The position numbers and the translations under genes are program-made. From Pseudomonadota bacterium (GTDB taxonomy: Bacteria; Pseudomonadota; Gammaproteobacteria; Pseudomonadales; Oleiphilaceae), in the NCBI GenBank assembly GCA_023430625.1, contig JAEZAA010000175.1, forward strand, positions 6,016 through 70,015: a stretch of 64,000 nucleotides of DNA. The letters run 5' to 3'. Numbering within the stretch: the first letter of the stretch is position 1; every line of letters begins with the position of its first letter. Positions 1-8,615 of this stretch are shown in pieces. Under the pieces are notes generated by a model. It ran no database searches and was not told where the DNA came from. It saw only the letters and a list, made by a program, of their open reading frames with translations.

Positions 1-282
1 ACCGAGCATGGGCAGGCCTGCTTCGGCCGCATCGCGCAACCAATGCGCCAAGGCCTCGCTCCAGGGCTCACGATCCGTCACCATGGCCGGCGAGCCCGTC
101 ACCACCACCGCCTTGTAATCATCCGCGTTCGGCAACCGGTCGGTACCATTCGCAACCCAGACCTCGGCCGCCACCCCAAGTTGGCGGAAGCGCTCGAGAA
201 ACCAGTCGTCGAAGTCGCCACGCTTTTCCCGGATCGCGCTGAATGTACTACCGGTTCTGGCAATCAGAAGAGGCTTGGGCAT
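1..282 (-). CDS. Class I glutamine amidotransferase, N-terminal part (gene runs off the window)
   Basis: The reading frame opens at the ATG at 280-282 after an AGGAG ribosome site and stays open to base 1, so 94 codons of the 5' end are present. The protein begins MPKPLLIARTGST, and later has a KAVVVTGSPAMVTD stretch and ends near GLPMLG. This is the usual run-up to the nucleophile elbow (GxCxG) of class I, GMP-synthase-like glutamine amidotransferases. The catalytic Cys and the His/Glu would lie beyond the window edge. It is divergent from acyP. Substrate is unknown; stand-alone members are usually annotated only as GATase-like. The family is fairly safe, the function is not. Confidence 0.72.
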   Translation of the reverse strand, partial: MPKPLLIARTGSTFSAIREKRGDFDDWFLERFRQLGVAAEVWVANGTDRLPNADDYKAVVVTGSPAMVTDREPWSEALAHWLRDAAEAGLPMLG

Positions 283-475
283 GGATGGTAACTCCTGAAG
301 TTCAACATGGTTTATACAACGGACGTTTGGCGGATAGCACCCCTGCCGCTTGTGATCTGGGCAGGCGCCGGTATGATTGGGCCAAAGGTCCATCCTCAGG
401 TCAAGCCGGTCACGCAAAATCCTGTCACGACGACTGGGCCGAGCCTGAACAGCACGCAATCAGGGAGCGATAACG

Positions 476-751
476 ATGGCAACATCAATCTGCATGAAGG
501 CCTGGGTCTCCGGGCAGGTTCAGGGTGTATCCTTTCGCGCCTACACCGCGCGCCAAGCTCAGCTCCTGGGTGTCACAGGATATGCCCACAATCTACCCGA
601 TGGCCGGGTCGAGGTTCTGGCCTGTGGTGACAAAGAAAAAGTAGCGCAACTCATTGCCTGGCTTCAGCAGGGCTCGCCTCGCTCCCAGGTACAGGACGTC
701 ATCAGCGAACCAGAAGCCTGGCAGGCACTGGACTCATTCACGACCGGCTGA
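476..751 (+). CDS. acyP: Acylphosphatase
   Basis: A 91-residue protein of the typical acylphosphatase length. It hydrolyses the carboxyl-phosphate bond of acyl phosphates such as acetyl phosphate or carbamoyl phosphate in the cytoplasm. The family signature is visible as GQVQGVSFR, with catalytic Arg21, followed by GYAHNLPDGRVEV with catalytic Asn39. The ATG follows GGGAG at a 9-nt distance. It stands alone between a divergent amidotransferase gene and lexA, so it is probably its own transcription unit. Physiological substrate cannot be told from sequence. Confidence 0.93.
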   Translation: MATSICMKAWVSGQVQGVSFRAYTARQAQLLGVTGYAHNLPDGRVEVLACGDKEKVAQLIAWLQQGSPRSQVQDVISEPEAWQALDSFTTG

Positions 752-877
752 GCCGTCCAGGGCGGTAATGGCCGGCGTCATCGATGGCCATGGCAGTACA
801 AGTACGCCCCATTTTGTCTCCCAAATCCGCCGTAAACCCCATGCGCAGCGCCCTGGGCCTTTACTTGTCCGAAAACA

Positions 878-912
878 CTGTATATATTCCCATTATCTGT
901 ATATACAGCCAG
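878..912 (+). promoter_or_regulatory. Two LexA (SOS) boxes in front of lexA
   Basis: Two CTGT-started elements lie 19 bp apart: CTGTATATATTCCCAT at 878-893 and CTGTATATACAGCCAG at 897-912. The gammaproteobacterial consensus is CTGT-N8-ACAG. The second box ends in CCAG rather than ACAG, much like one of the two E. coli lexA operators; the first is weaker. Their spacing and position 56-90 bp before the lexA ATG fit autoregulation. A TATATT -10 element could lie inside the first box. Confidence 0.85.
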
Positions 913-967
913 ACCCTGTGCCGCGTCCGTCATCCAGGCAGCGGCACCCGACCAAAGAGACCGCTTC

Positions 968-1570
968 ATGATCAAACTGACCAAGCGCCAAGCGGAAGTA
1001 CTGGATCTCGTAAAACGTCACATCGATGAGACCGGCTATCCCCCAACCCGGGCCGAAATCGCAACCCATCTGGGATTCAAGTCGGCCAATGCCGCCGAAG
1101 AGCATCTCAAGGCCCTGGCCCGCAAGGGCGCCATTGAAATGGTCCCGGGCGCGTCCCGTGGTATCCGCCTGCCGGATTCCGAGATGGAAGAAGCCGGCAT
1201 TCCCATCGTTGGTCAGGTTGCCGCGGGCTTCCCGATTTTGGCGCAGGAGAACATCGAAAGTTACTGCCCGGTACCCGCCACCTTCTTTACGCCGGCAGCC
1301 GATTACTTTCTCCGGGTCAAGGGACTGAGCATGAAGAACATCGGCATTCTCGACGGCGACCTGCTCGCGGTGCACCGCACGTCTCAGGCCATGAACGGCC
1401 AGATCGTGGTGGCACGGCTGCAGGACGAAGTGACGGTTAAGCGCTTCCAGAAGAATAAACATGAGGTGTTGCTGCTGCCGGAGAACGAGGATTTTGAACC
1501 CATCGTGGTAGATCTGCGGGAGCAGGAACTACACATCGAAGGTCTGGGCGTAGGCGTCATTCGCCGTTAA
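968..1570 (+). CDS. lexA: LexA repressor, SOS regulator
   Basis: A 200-residue LexA of normal length that represses SOS genes and cleaves itself when RecA filaments form. Residues 1-65 are the winged helix-turn-helix DNA-binding domain ([16 protein letters not shown], then [10 protein letters not shown]). The self-cleavage site is Ala86-Gly87 in QVAAGFP. The catalytic dyad is Ser121 in [14 protein letters not shown] and Lys158 in DEVTVKRF. Two operators upstream show it regulates itself. An inverted repeat lies 20 bp past the stop. In Pseudomonas lexA is often followed by a cell-division inhibitor gene; none is seen here. Confidence 0.97.
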   Translation: MIKLTKRQAEVLDLVKRHIDETGYPPTRAEIATHLGFKSANAAEEHLKALARKGAIEMVPGASRGIRLPDSEMEEAGIPIVGQVAAGFPILAQENIESYCPVPATFFTPAADYFLRVKGLSMKNIGILDGDLLAVHRTSQAMNGQIVVARLQDEVTVKRFQKNKHEVLLLPENEDFEPIVVDLREQELHIEGLGVGVIRR

Positions 1571-1591
1571 AACCGCATCCTGAACAGACAG

Positions 1592-1620
1592 GCTGGCGCG
1601 CTGGTAACCGGCACGCCAGC
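1592..1620 (+). terminator. Inverted repeat downstream of lexA, possible terminator
   Basis: GCTGGCG at 1592-1598 pairs with CGCCAGC at 1614-1620. No convincing T run follows, so termination here would be weak or Rho-assisted. Confidence 0.35.
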
Positions 1621-1759
1621 TTGGCGATTCATTCCGATTACACGAAAACGTTGCGAAATTAAGGCTCAAAGGAAACGTCTGCTTTAAGAAAAGCAGCGCA
1701 AGCAGGAAAAGGGCGCAAGTCCGACACTTGGACCGCCACCCCCAGGGCCAACGGCGGAA

Positions 1760-2026
1760 TCAGTGGATGGTGTGTCCTCCACCGGCGGTACTGTTCTGCA
1801 ACATGCTTTCCAGCTCTTCCTCCAGCTCCGTGCTATTGAGGTTGGATACGGCCTGAATGGCCGCACTGACCATGGCACGCACAACGGTCGTGCTATGTTG
1901 CTGCAACACATCCTGCGCCTCCTTGGAAAAACTGATGCGTACCAGGGAGTCGCCCTCGCCGTCCGAGCGCTGCAATGCATATTCCCCATTTGCCAGCTGT
2001 ACGATTTCAAGATAGGAAGTCGACAT
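1760..2026 (-). CDS. Small uncharacterised acidic protein
   Basis: An 88-residue protein starting MSTSYLEIVQLANGEYALQ, with GAGG 8 nt before its ATG. It has a short beta-like N-terminus containing YALQRSDGEGDSLVRISFS, then a helical part with an acidic stretch near its C-terminus (TELEEELESM). No catalytic motif or membrane segment is visible. It lies downstream of and co-oriented with the next gene (2188-2670). The same pair sits near lexA in Pseudomonas as far as I recall, which argues that it is a real conserved gene. Function is unknown. Confidence 0.75.
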   Translation of the reverse strand: MSTSYLEIVQLANGEYALQRSDGEGDSLVRISFSKEAQDVLQQHSTTVVRAMVSAAIQAVSNLNSTELEEELESMLQNSTAGGGHTIH

Positions 2027-2187
2027 AGTCAGAACCTCTCTTTTGAAAAACTCAGTGATTCACCCCGGAGCTGGCTCGATCCTGATCCAGCGCTCGATTG
2101 CGGCTTCCATATCCTCCGTTACCGGCGAACGCTGCCAAGCCAGGGTGACGAGTGGACGGCAGCACAGCCCGCCCTGCGTAAATTGGC

Positions 2188-2670
2188 TTACCATTCATGG
2201 GTTCGATCCCTGAATGCGGTCACGTATTCCTTCAAGTCCTGCAGCAGGAGTCGGCTACGGGTCTCGTTGTGGTCAGAGTGGGAAAGGATCAGGCCTGGCT
2301 CATTCCCGGCCTGGACTGGCGCACCCTTCGGCTTGGGCCTCGTGGTTGCCTCATAATCGCGAAGCAGCAAACGCACCCAGCTTTGGGGGTCTTCGTAAAG
2401 GGCCAGCAAAGGCGCCACTTCCGATGTCGAGCCGCCTAATGCCTGTTCAAGATCCGCCAGGCTCTGAAGCCGGACGTTTTTGAGACTGAAGGACTCGCCG
2501 ATTTCGTTCAGTAACCCAACCCAGGCCTGCTGCATCAGCAGCACACTCGCCTGGCGGGTGCTCTCCCTCTGCGGCGCCTTGTCCGCGAGTTCTGGCGACT
2601 CCATCAGATCCAGCTGCAGTTTCGCCAGGAAAAGCTTTTCGTTGGTGTACGGTACCCAGGTTCCGGACAT
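2188..2670 (-). CDS. Uncharacterised protein, DUF6586-like
   Basis: About 160 residues from the ATG at 2668-2670 (MSGTWVPYTNEKLFLAKLQL). That start is chosen because GAGG lies 6 nt upstream; a GTG 42 nt further upstream has a poorly placed ribosome site. The protein appears mostly helical, soluble and without signal peptide. YTNEKLFLAKLQLDLME resembles the start of a small Pseudomonas family found beside lexA. It is followed after about 160 nt by another small unknown gene in the same direction. No function can be inferred, and the family name is from memory. Confidence 0.7.
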   Translation of the reverse strand: MSGTWVPYTNEKLFLAKLQLDLMESPELADKAPQRESTRQASVLLMQQAWVGLLNEIGESFSLKNVRLQSLADLEQALGGSTSEVAPLLALYEDPQSWVRLLLRDYEATTRPKPKGAPVQAGNEPGLILSHSDHNETRSRLLLQDLKEYVTAFRDRTHEW

Positions 2671-2851
2671 AACTAGCCTCAAATGCTGGCGAACATTATC
2701 CTGCTCGTTCACGCCTCGCCCTAATCGGCTCTGACGCGAAAAACTAGATCTAATGTAAAGTCTATCGACGTGTTATGAAAACATCTTGGATGATAATCCA
2801 GCCGGCCGCAACCTGAATCTCTGACCGGCGCGCCTTCGTCTGCAGACACAA

Positions 2852-2877
2852 AGGGCGGCCTTCACGACCGCCCCTTG
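2852..2877 (-). terminator. Probable terminator of htpG
   Basis: On the minus strand GGGCGGTC, loop GTGAA and GGCCGCCC form an 8-bp stem (one G-T pair), followed by TTTGTGT. It lies about 60 bp past the htpG stop codon. Confidence 0.6.
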
Positions 2878-2939
2878 GGATTTCAGCGGAAATTGCGGCG
2901 CGCCGATTGCGCACCTGGATCTCCGTTGAACGACTGGCT

Positions 2940-4856
<1,917 letters not shown>

Positions 4857-4950
4857 TGTGCGCATAACTCCTGACAAAGCATGGATCGATCAGGCAGGTT
4901 CCAGACACTCGGTGTGAAACCTGCGGATTGGATTCAAGAATGTGCAGAAG

Positions 4951-4978
4951 AAATGGGGCCGACGGCGGGAATTTCAAC
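4951..4978 (-). promoter_or_regulatory. Sigma-32 (heat-shock) promoter for htpG
   Basis: On the minus strand GTTGAAA (4972-4978) and CCCCATTT (4951-4958) are separated by 13 bp. This closely matches the RpoH consensus CTTGAAA / CCCCATNT. It would give a leader of roughly 85-95 nt for htpG. Confidence 0.75.
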
Positions 4979-5030
4979 AGGCGCCGGAAGCAAAAACGAC
5001 AATCAGTGAGAGCTGACTGACATTCAGGGT

Positions 5031-5465
5031 TCAGTCGCCGAGCAGAAAGTGGCCTCGTCCCAACGCGATCGGCTCCTGCCGGGACTTTTGCCAGGCAGTG
5101 ATCATGACATTGGCAACCCGGCTACCTTGGCGGGTCACCCGACACTCCGCATAGGTTTCGCGATGCAGACCGGCGCGCAGGTAATCAATGGAGAAGTCGA
5201 CGATCCGTGGCAGGCGTGGCGCCTCGTTGAACATGATCAAATGCAGCGACGCCGACAGCTCCACGAAGCCGCCAATCACACCGCCATGAATGGCCGGCAG
5301 GATCGGGTTGCCCAGGTTTGCGTCGTTTTTCGGCAGAATAAAGATCACGTCGCTGCCAAACCGGCGGCATTCCAACCCAAGATGCTTGGCATAGGGAATC
5401 TGCTCGATCAGTTCCCGGTAATCCGCCGATTGATGGGCCGTACGTACGATGTCCTGCAGGGTCAT
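5031..5465 (-). CDS. Hotdog-fold thioesterase, PaaI-like (second of tandem pair)
   Basis: A 144-residue hotdog protein that probably hydrolyses an acyl-CoA. The core motif PAIHGGVIGGFVELSAS (around residues 57-73) is the HGG region leading into the central helix of PaaI-type thioesterases. The segment IVDFSIDYLRAG matches the conserved strand that follows. Its ATG overlaps the TGA of the upstream thioesterase gene (ATGA), so the two are translationally coupled and may form a heterodimeric or bifunctional unit. Substrate is unknown. No signal peptide. Confidence 0.85.
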   Translation of the reverse strand: MTLQDIVRTAHQSADYRELIEQIPYAKHLGLECRRFGSDVIFILPKNDANLGNPILPAIHGGVIGGFVELSASLHLIMFNEAPRLPRIVDFSIDYLRAGLHRETYAECRVTRQGSRVANVMITAWQKSRQEPIALGRGHFLLGD

Positions 5466-5977
5466 AGCGCGCCTCCGTTGATCAGTTGGCGAAACTCCAG
5501 CGGCGTAGCTTCCTTACCGATCCGCATGAAGGTGGCGACGCATTGCGCCACCAGCTCCGTTGGATCTTCCTGATAAGCGGCACAGCGCATGAAGACGATA
5601 TTGGAGGTTACCCGGTAACAGGTGGCGCGGGCTCGAACCGCCTTGCCAGGCTGGGCGGGACGCATGTAGTCCACCCGCAGGTCCAGGGTCGGACAGAGCT
5701 CGAAATCCGGCAGCGCACAGATCACGCAGGTACCGCAGGTGGTATCCATGAGTGTGGTGATCGCCCCTCCGTGGATTACCTGGGTCTGGGGATTGCCGAC
5801 AATCTTTTCCTGATATGGCAGCTCCAGAATCAGTTCACTCGGCGCCGCCGCAATGGTCGTGATGCCCAGCTCCCGGCACTGCGCCAGCGCGTTGACGAAG
5901 CGGTCGGCGCGCCCGAACAGCAGGGGATCATTGGGCGGAAATGGCGGTAACCGGTCTGGCTCGACGTTGATGGACAT
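5462..5977 (-). CDS. Hotdog-fold thioesterase, PaaI-like (first of tandem pair)
   Basis: A 171-residue hotdog protein with TQVIHGGAITTLMDTTCG, the PaaI-type active-site region in which Asp or Glu in the central helix acts as the base (here the D of LMDTT). The strand TLDLRVDYMRPAQPGK is typical of the family. It is the first gene of a two-gene unit with the next thioesterase, overlapping by 4 bp. The two proteins are related but clearly diverged, suggesting an old duplication. Substrate cannot be assigned. Together they sit between htpG and a divergent metallopeptidase gene. Confidence 0.87.
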   Translation of the reverse strand: MSINVEPDRLPPFPPNDPLLFGRADRFVNALAQCRELGITTIAAAPSELILELPYQEKIVGNPQTQVIHGGAITTLMDTTCGTCVICALPDFELCPTLDLRVDYMRPAQPGKAVRARATCYRVTSNIVFMRCAAYQEDPTELVAQCVATFMRIGKEATPLEFRQLINGGAL

Positions 5978-6198
5978 GTCGTACGCTACCTCAGGGGAAT
6001 CATTTCAATGTTACAGGTCGCGCGGCCCAACCGGCACCCAATCGCGAACTAGATCACAAAAGTGGCCCGAATATAGCCGATGAAACCGCCAAATGCCACA
6101 GCCACTCACTCACCTCCCCTCATCCTGTCCTCGTCTATTCAGGCAGAGATGCCTAGCCTGTTAACATAGGGCCTTCAGGATTTTCCGAGGAATCTGGA

Positions 6199-7515
6199 AT
6201 GCGCTGCCGGGTCAGACGAGCCAAGCTGTTTTCACCGTTCGCCGCTCTTATGCTCATGACTGCTCTTTTGCCGTTGCAGGGCTGCACCACCAATCCCGTG
6301 ACGGGCGAGCGGCAACTGATGCTGGTCAGCCAGGCGCAGGAATATGCCATTGGCGAAGAACAATATGGTCCCGCCATCCAATCCCAGGGCGGCGAGTATT
6401 ATCTGGATCCAGCGCTCACGGCTTATATCCAGCGCGTCGGGCAGAAGCTGGCGGCGGTCAGCGACCAGCCGGAACTGCCTTATGAGTTCGTGATCATCAA
6501 CAGCTCGATTCCCAATGCCTGGGCACTGCCCTCCGGCAAGATCGCCATCAACCGCGGGCTGCTCACCGCACTCAAGGACGAAGCGCAACTGGCGGCCGTG
6601 CTGGGCCATGAAATTGTCCATGCCGCCGCCCGTCACAGTGCCCAGCGCCTGCAGCAGGGCTTGCTGCTGAACGTGGGCCTGGCCGGTGTGGGACTGATGG
6701 TGGCCGACAACGATTTCCGCGACATCATCCTTGGCGGCGCCAGCCTTGGCGCGGGTCTGACCCTGGCCCGGTACGGACGCGGCCATGAGCTGGAGTCCGA
6801 CCACTACGGCATGCAGTACATGGCCGCCGCCGGCTACGATCCGCAGGCCGCGGTCGAATTGCAGGAGATTTTCGTTGAGCTATCCAAGGGACATGAATCC
6901 AATTGGCTGGAAGGACTCTTTGCCTCCCACCCGCCATCGGAAGAGCGGGTTGCCAAGAACCGCCGCCATTCCAATTCGCTGTTGGTGAACCTGCCATTTC
7001 GCGGCAAGGCGGAATACGCCAAAGTTACTGCCGCTTTGCGCAAGCGGGAGCCTGCTTACAAAGCCCACGACGAAGGGGTCATCGCGCTGCAGAATGGCGA
7101 TGTGGCGGCCGCGCTGGAAAAAGCCAACACGGCCATCAAGCTTGAACCGCGGGAAGCCATGTTCCACGCCCTGCGCGGTGACATCTATCGCAAACAAGGC
7201 AATGAGGCGGAAGCGCTCAAGAACTACAACCGCGCGGTTGAGCTGTATCCCGAGCACTACTCCTATCTGTTGAAACGTGGCGTAACTCAGCAGGAACTGG
7301 GCAATAACGCGGCGGCCATGCAGGATCTGCGACAAAGCGCGGCGCTGCTGCCCACCTCCATTGCCTTCTATGCCATGGGCGAGGCCCAACTGGCCAGCAA
7401 TCAGCCGCAAGAGGCCTACCAATCCTTTCGGATCGCCGGTCAGGGCGGCGGCGAGCTGGGGGTGGCAGCCCGCCAGCGGGCCACGCAACTGGCCAGCCAG
7501 CTTCGGTCACGGTAG
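6199..7515 (+). CDS. M48 family zinc metallopeptidase lipoprotein with TPR repeats (BepA-like)
   Basis: A 438-residue periplasmic protein. The signal peptide ends in the lipobox LQGC with acylated Cys29. The zinc-protease signature is GHEIVHAAARH, with His137, Glu138 and His141. The third ligand is likely the Glu of GHELESDHYGM. Residues about 285-410 hold TPR-like helices (for example GDIYRKQGNEAEALKNYNRAVELYP). This matches the BepA/YfgC architecture, in which the protease degrades or chaperones misassembled outer-membrane proteins such as LptD. The ribosome site GAGGA is 7 nt before the ATG. Its 3' end faces a convergent hydrolase gene 18 bp away. Confidence 0.9.
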   Translation: MRCRVRRAKLFSPFAALMLMTALLPLQGCTTNPVTGERQLMLVSQAQEYAIGEEQYGPAIQSQGGEYYLDPALTAYIQRVGQKLAAVSDQPELPYEFVIINSSIPNAWALPSGKIAINRGLLTALKDEAQLAAVLGHEIVHAAARHSAQRLQQGLLLNVGLAGVGLMVADNDFRDIILGGASLGAGLTLARYGRGHELESDHYGMQYMAAAGYDPQAAVELQEIFVELSKGHESNWLEGLFASHPPSEERVAKNRRHSNSLLVNLPFRGKAEYAKVTAALRKREPAYKAHDEGVIALQNGDVAAALEKANTAIKLEPREAMFHALRGDIYRKQGNEAEALKNYNRAVELYPEHYSYLLKRGVTQQELGNNAAAMQDLRQSAALLPTSIAFYAMGEAQLASNQPQEAYQSFRIAGQGGGELGVAARQRATQLASQLRSR

Positions 7516-7533
7516 CCGGTCACAGGCGCAGAA

Positions 7534-8448
7534 TCAGGCCGGCACCGGCTGTGCGACAGGCCTGGTCGCCGGTGCCAGCAGCTCGGCCAGCAATGCAGCC
7601 GTTTCCTGGGGATGCTCCTGCATAAAGCAGTGGCCGCCCGCGACCTGTCTGGTGCTGATGAGCCGGTTGCGTTGCCGGGCCTGTTCCGCGGAAACCGGCA
7701 CAAAGGGATAGCTTTGTTCGCCATAGATGATGGTGACCGGCACCTTGACCCGGTCGATGGCCCGCCACAGGCCGCGAGGAAAGGAGCTGAAGATATCCGC
7801 TTCGCGGCTGGGCGGACACCGTAGCGACAGCGAGCCGTCGTCTTCCGGTTTCAGCGCATGGTCGATATAGGCCGCCAGACAATCCTCATGCCAGCCCTTG
7901 AACATGCCCCGGCCATGAAAATATTCCCAGGCGGCCTGGCGCGATGGCCACACCCGCTGCCGCTTGCGAGCGCGTGTCGCCATGCTGTTGCGCTGCCATA
8001 GCCCCACGACATCCGATAACGCCATCACCCCGATCATGCGCCGGGTAAAGATCACTGGGTCCAGCAACACAACGCGGTCGAACAGATCCGGCCGCTGGGC
8101 CGCCATCAGTAACGTGAGCACCCCGCCAAAACTGTGGCCGAGGCCATAGATGGGCTGTGCAGGCCAGCGGTCGCGATGGGCTTCCAGGGCCTTAATCGCC
8201 AGTTCCGCGCTACGGTTCCAGCCAATGAAACGCTCGCCCACGTCGCTCAAGCCGTGTCCCTGGGCGTCGCTCAGGAACAGATCGTAATCGGCGGTCAGCT
8301 GGCGCAACCAGGGCTCATAGACCAGGCCACAAAAGCCATTGCCATGGAGAAAATGCACCAGCGGCCGCTTCTGCGGCGGCGTGTGCAGGCCTCGTAATAC
8401 CAGGCCAGGTTCTGCCGGATATTCCCAGCGACACATTTGTTCGATCAT
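7534..8448 (-). CDS. Alpha/beta hydrolase
   Basis: A 304-residue alpha/beta-hydrolase without signal peptide. HFLHGNGFCG (residues 32-41) forms the oxyanion-hole HG segment, and the nucleophile elbow is YGLGHSFGG with Ser106. The late Asp is probably in VTIIYGEQS or nearby, and the His in VAGGHCFMQEHP. Substrate is unknown; carboxylesterase or epoxide-hydrolase-like activities are possible. GGGGAG lies only 3 nt before the chosen ATG, so the internal Met5 could be the true start. It is convergent with the M48 peptidase. Confidence 0.85.
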   Translation of the reverse strand: MIEQMCRWEYPAEPGLVLRGLHTPPQKRPLVHFLHGNGFCGLVYEPWLRQLTADYDLFLSDAQGHGLSDVGERFIGWNRSAELAIKALEAHRDRWPAQPIYGLGHSFGGVLTLLMAAQRPDLFDRVVLLDPVIFTRRMIGVMALSDVVGLWQRNSMATRARKRQRVWPSRQAAWEYFHGRGMFKGWHEDCLAAYIDHALKPEDDGSLSLRCPPSREADIFSSFPRGLWRAIDRVKVPVTIIYGEQSYPFVPVSAEQARQRNRLISTRQVAGGHCFMQEHPQETAALLAELLAPATRPVAQPVPA

Positions 8449-8508
8449 CTGCTCCCCTTCAAGGTACGACTCAGGGTACTAGCTTCCGATGCTATGGTTA
8501 TTTCCGGT

Positions 8509-8597
8509 ACCTAGGCTATGCCCAATACTAAAACTCTTTGCGGCACTAACGCTCTGTCCGGTACTAAAGTTCTTTCAGTACTTAACCTATCTTCCCG
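8509..8597. repeat. Degenerate 18-bp tandem repeat, about five units
   Basis: Units begin with AC(C/T)(T/A)A: ACCTAGGCTATGCCCAAT (8509-8526), ACTAAAACTCTTTGCGGC (8527-8544), ACTAACGCTCTGTCCGGT (8545-8562), a 17-bp unit (8563-8579) and ACTTAACCTATCTTCCCG (8580-8597). The period is kept but the sequence is diverged. It sits just past the 3' end of the ybbP-like gene. Role unknown. Confidence 0.55.
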
Positions 8598-8615
8598 ATC
8601 CAATGCCGGTAGAGG

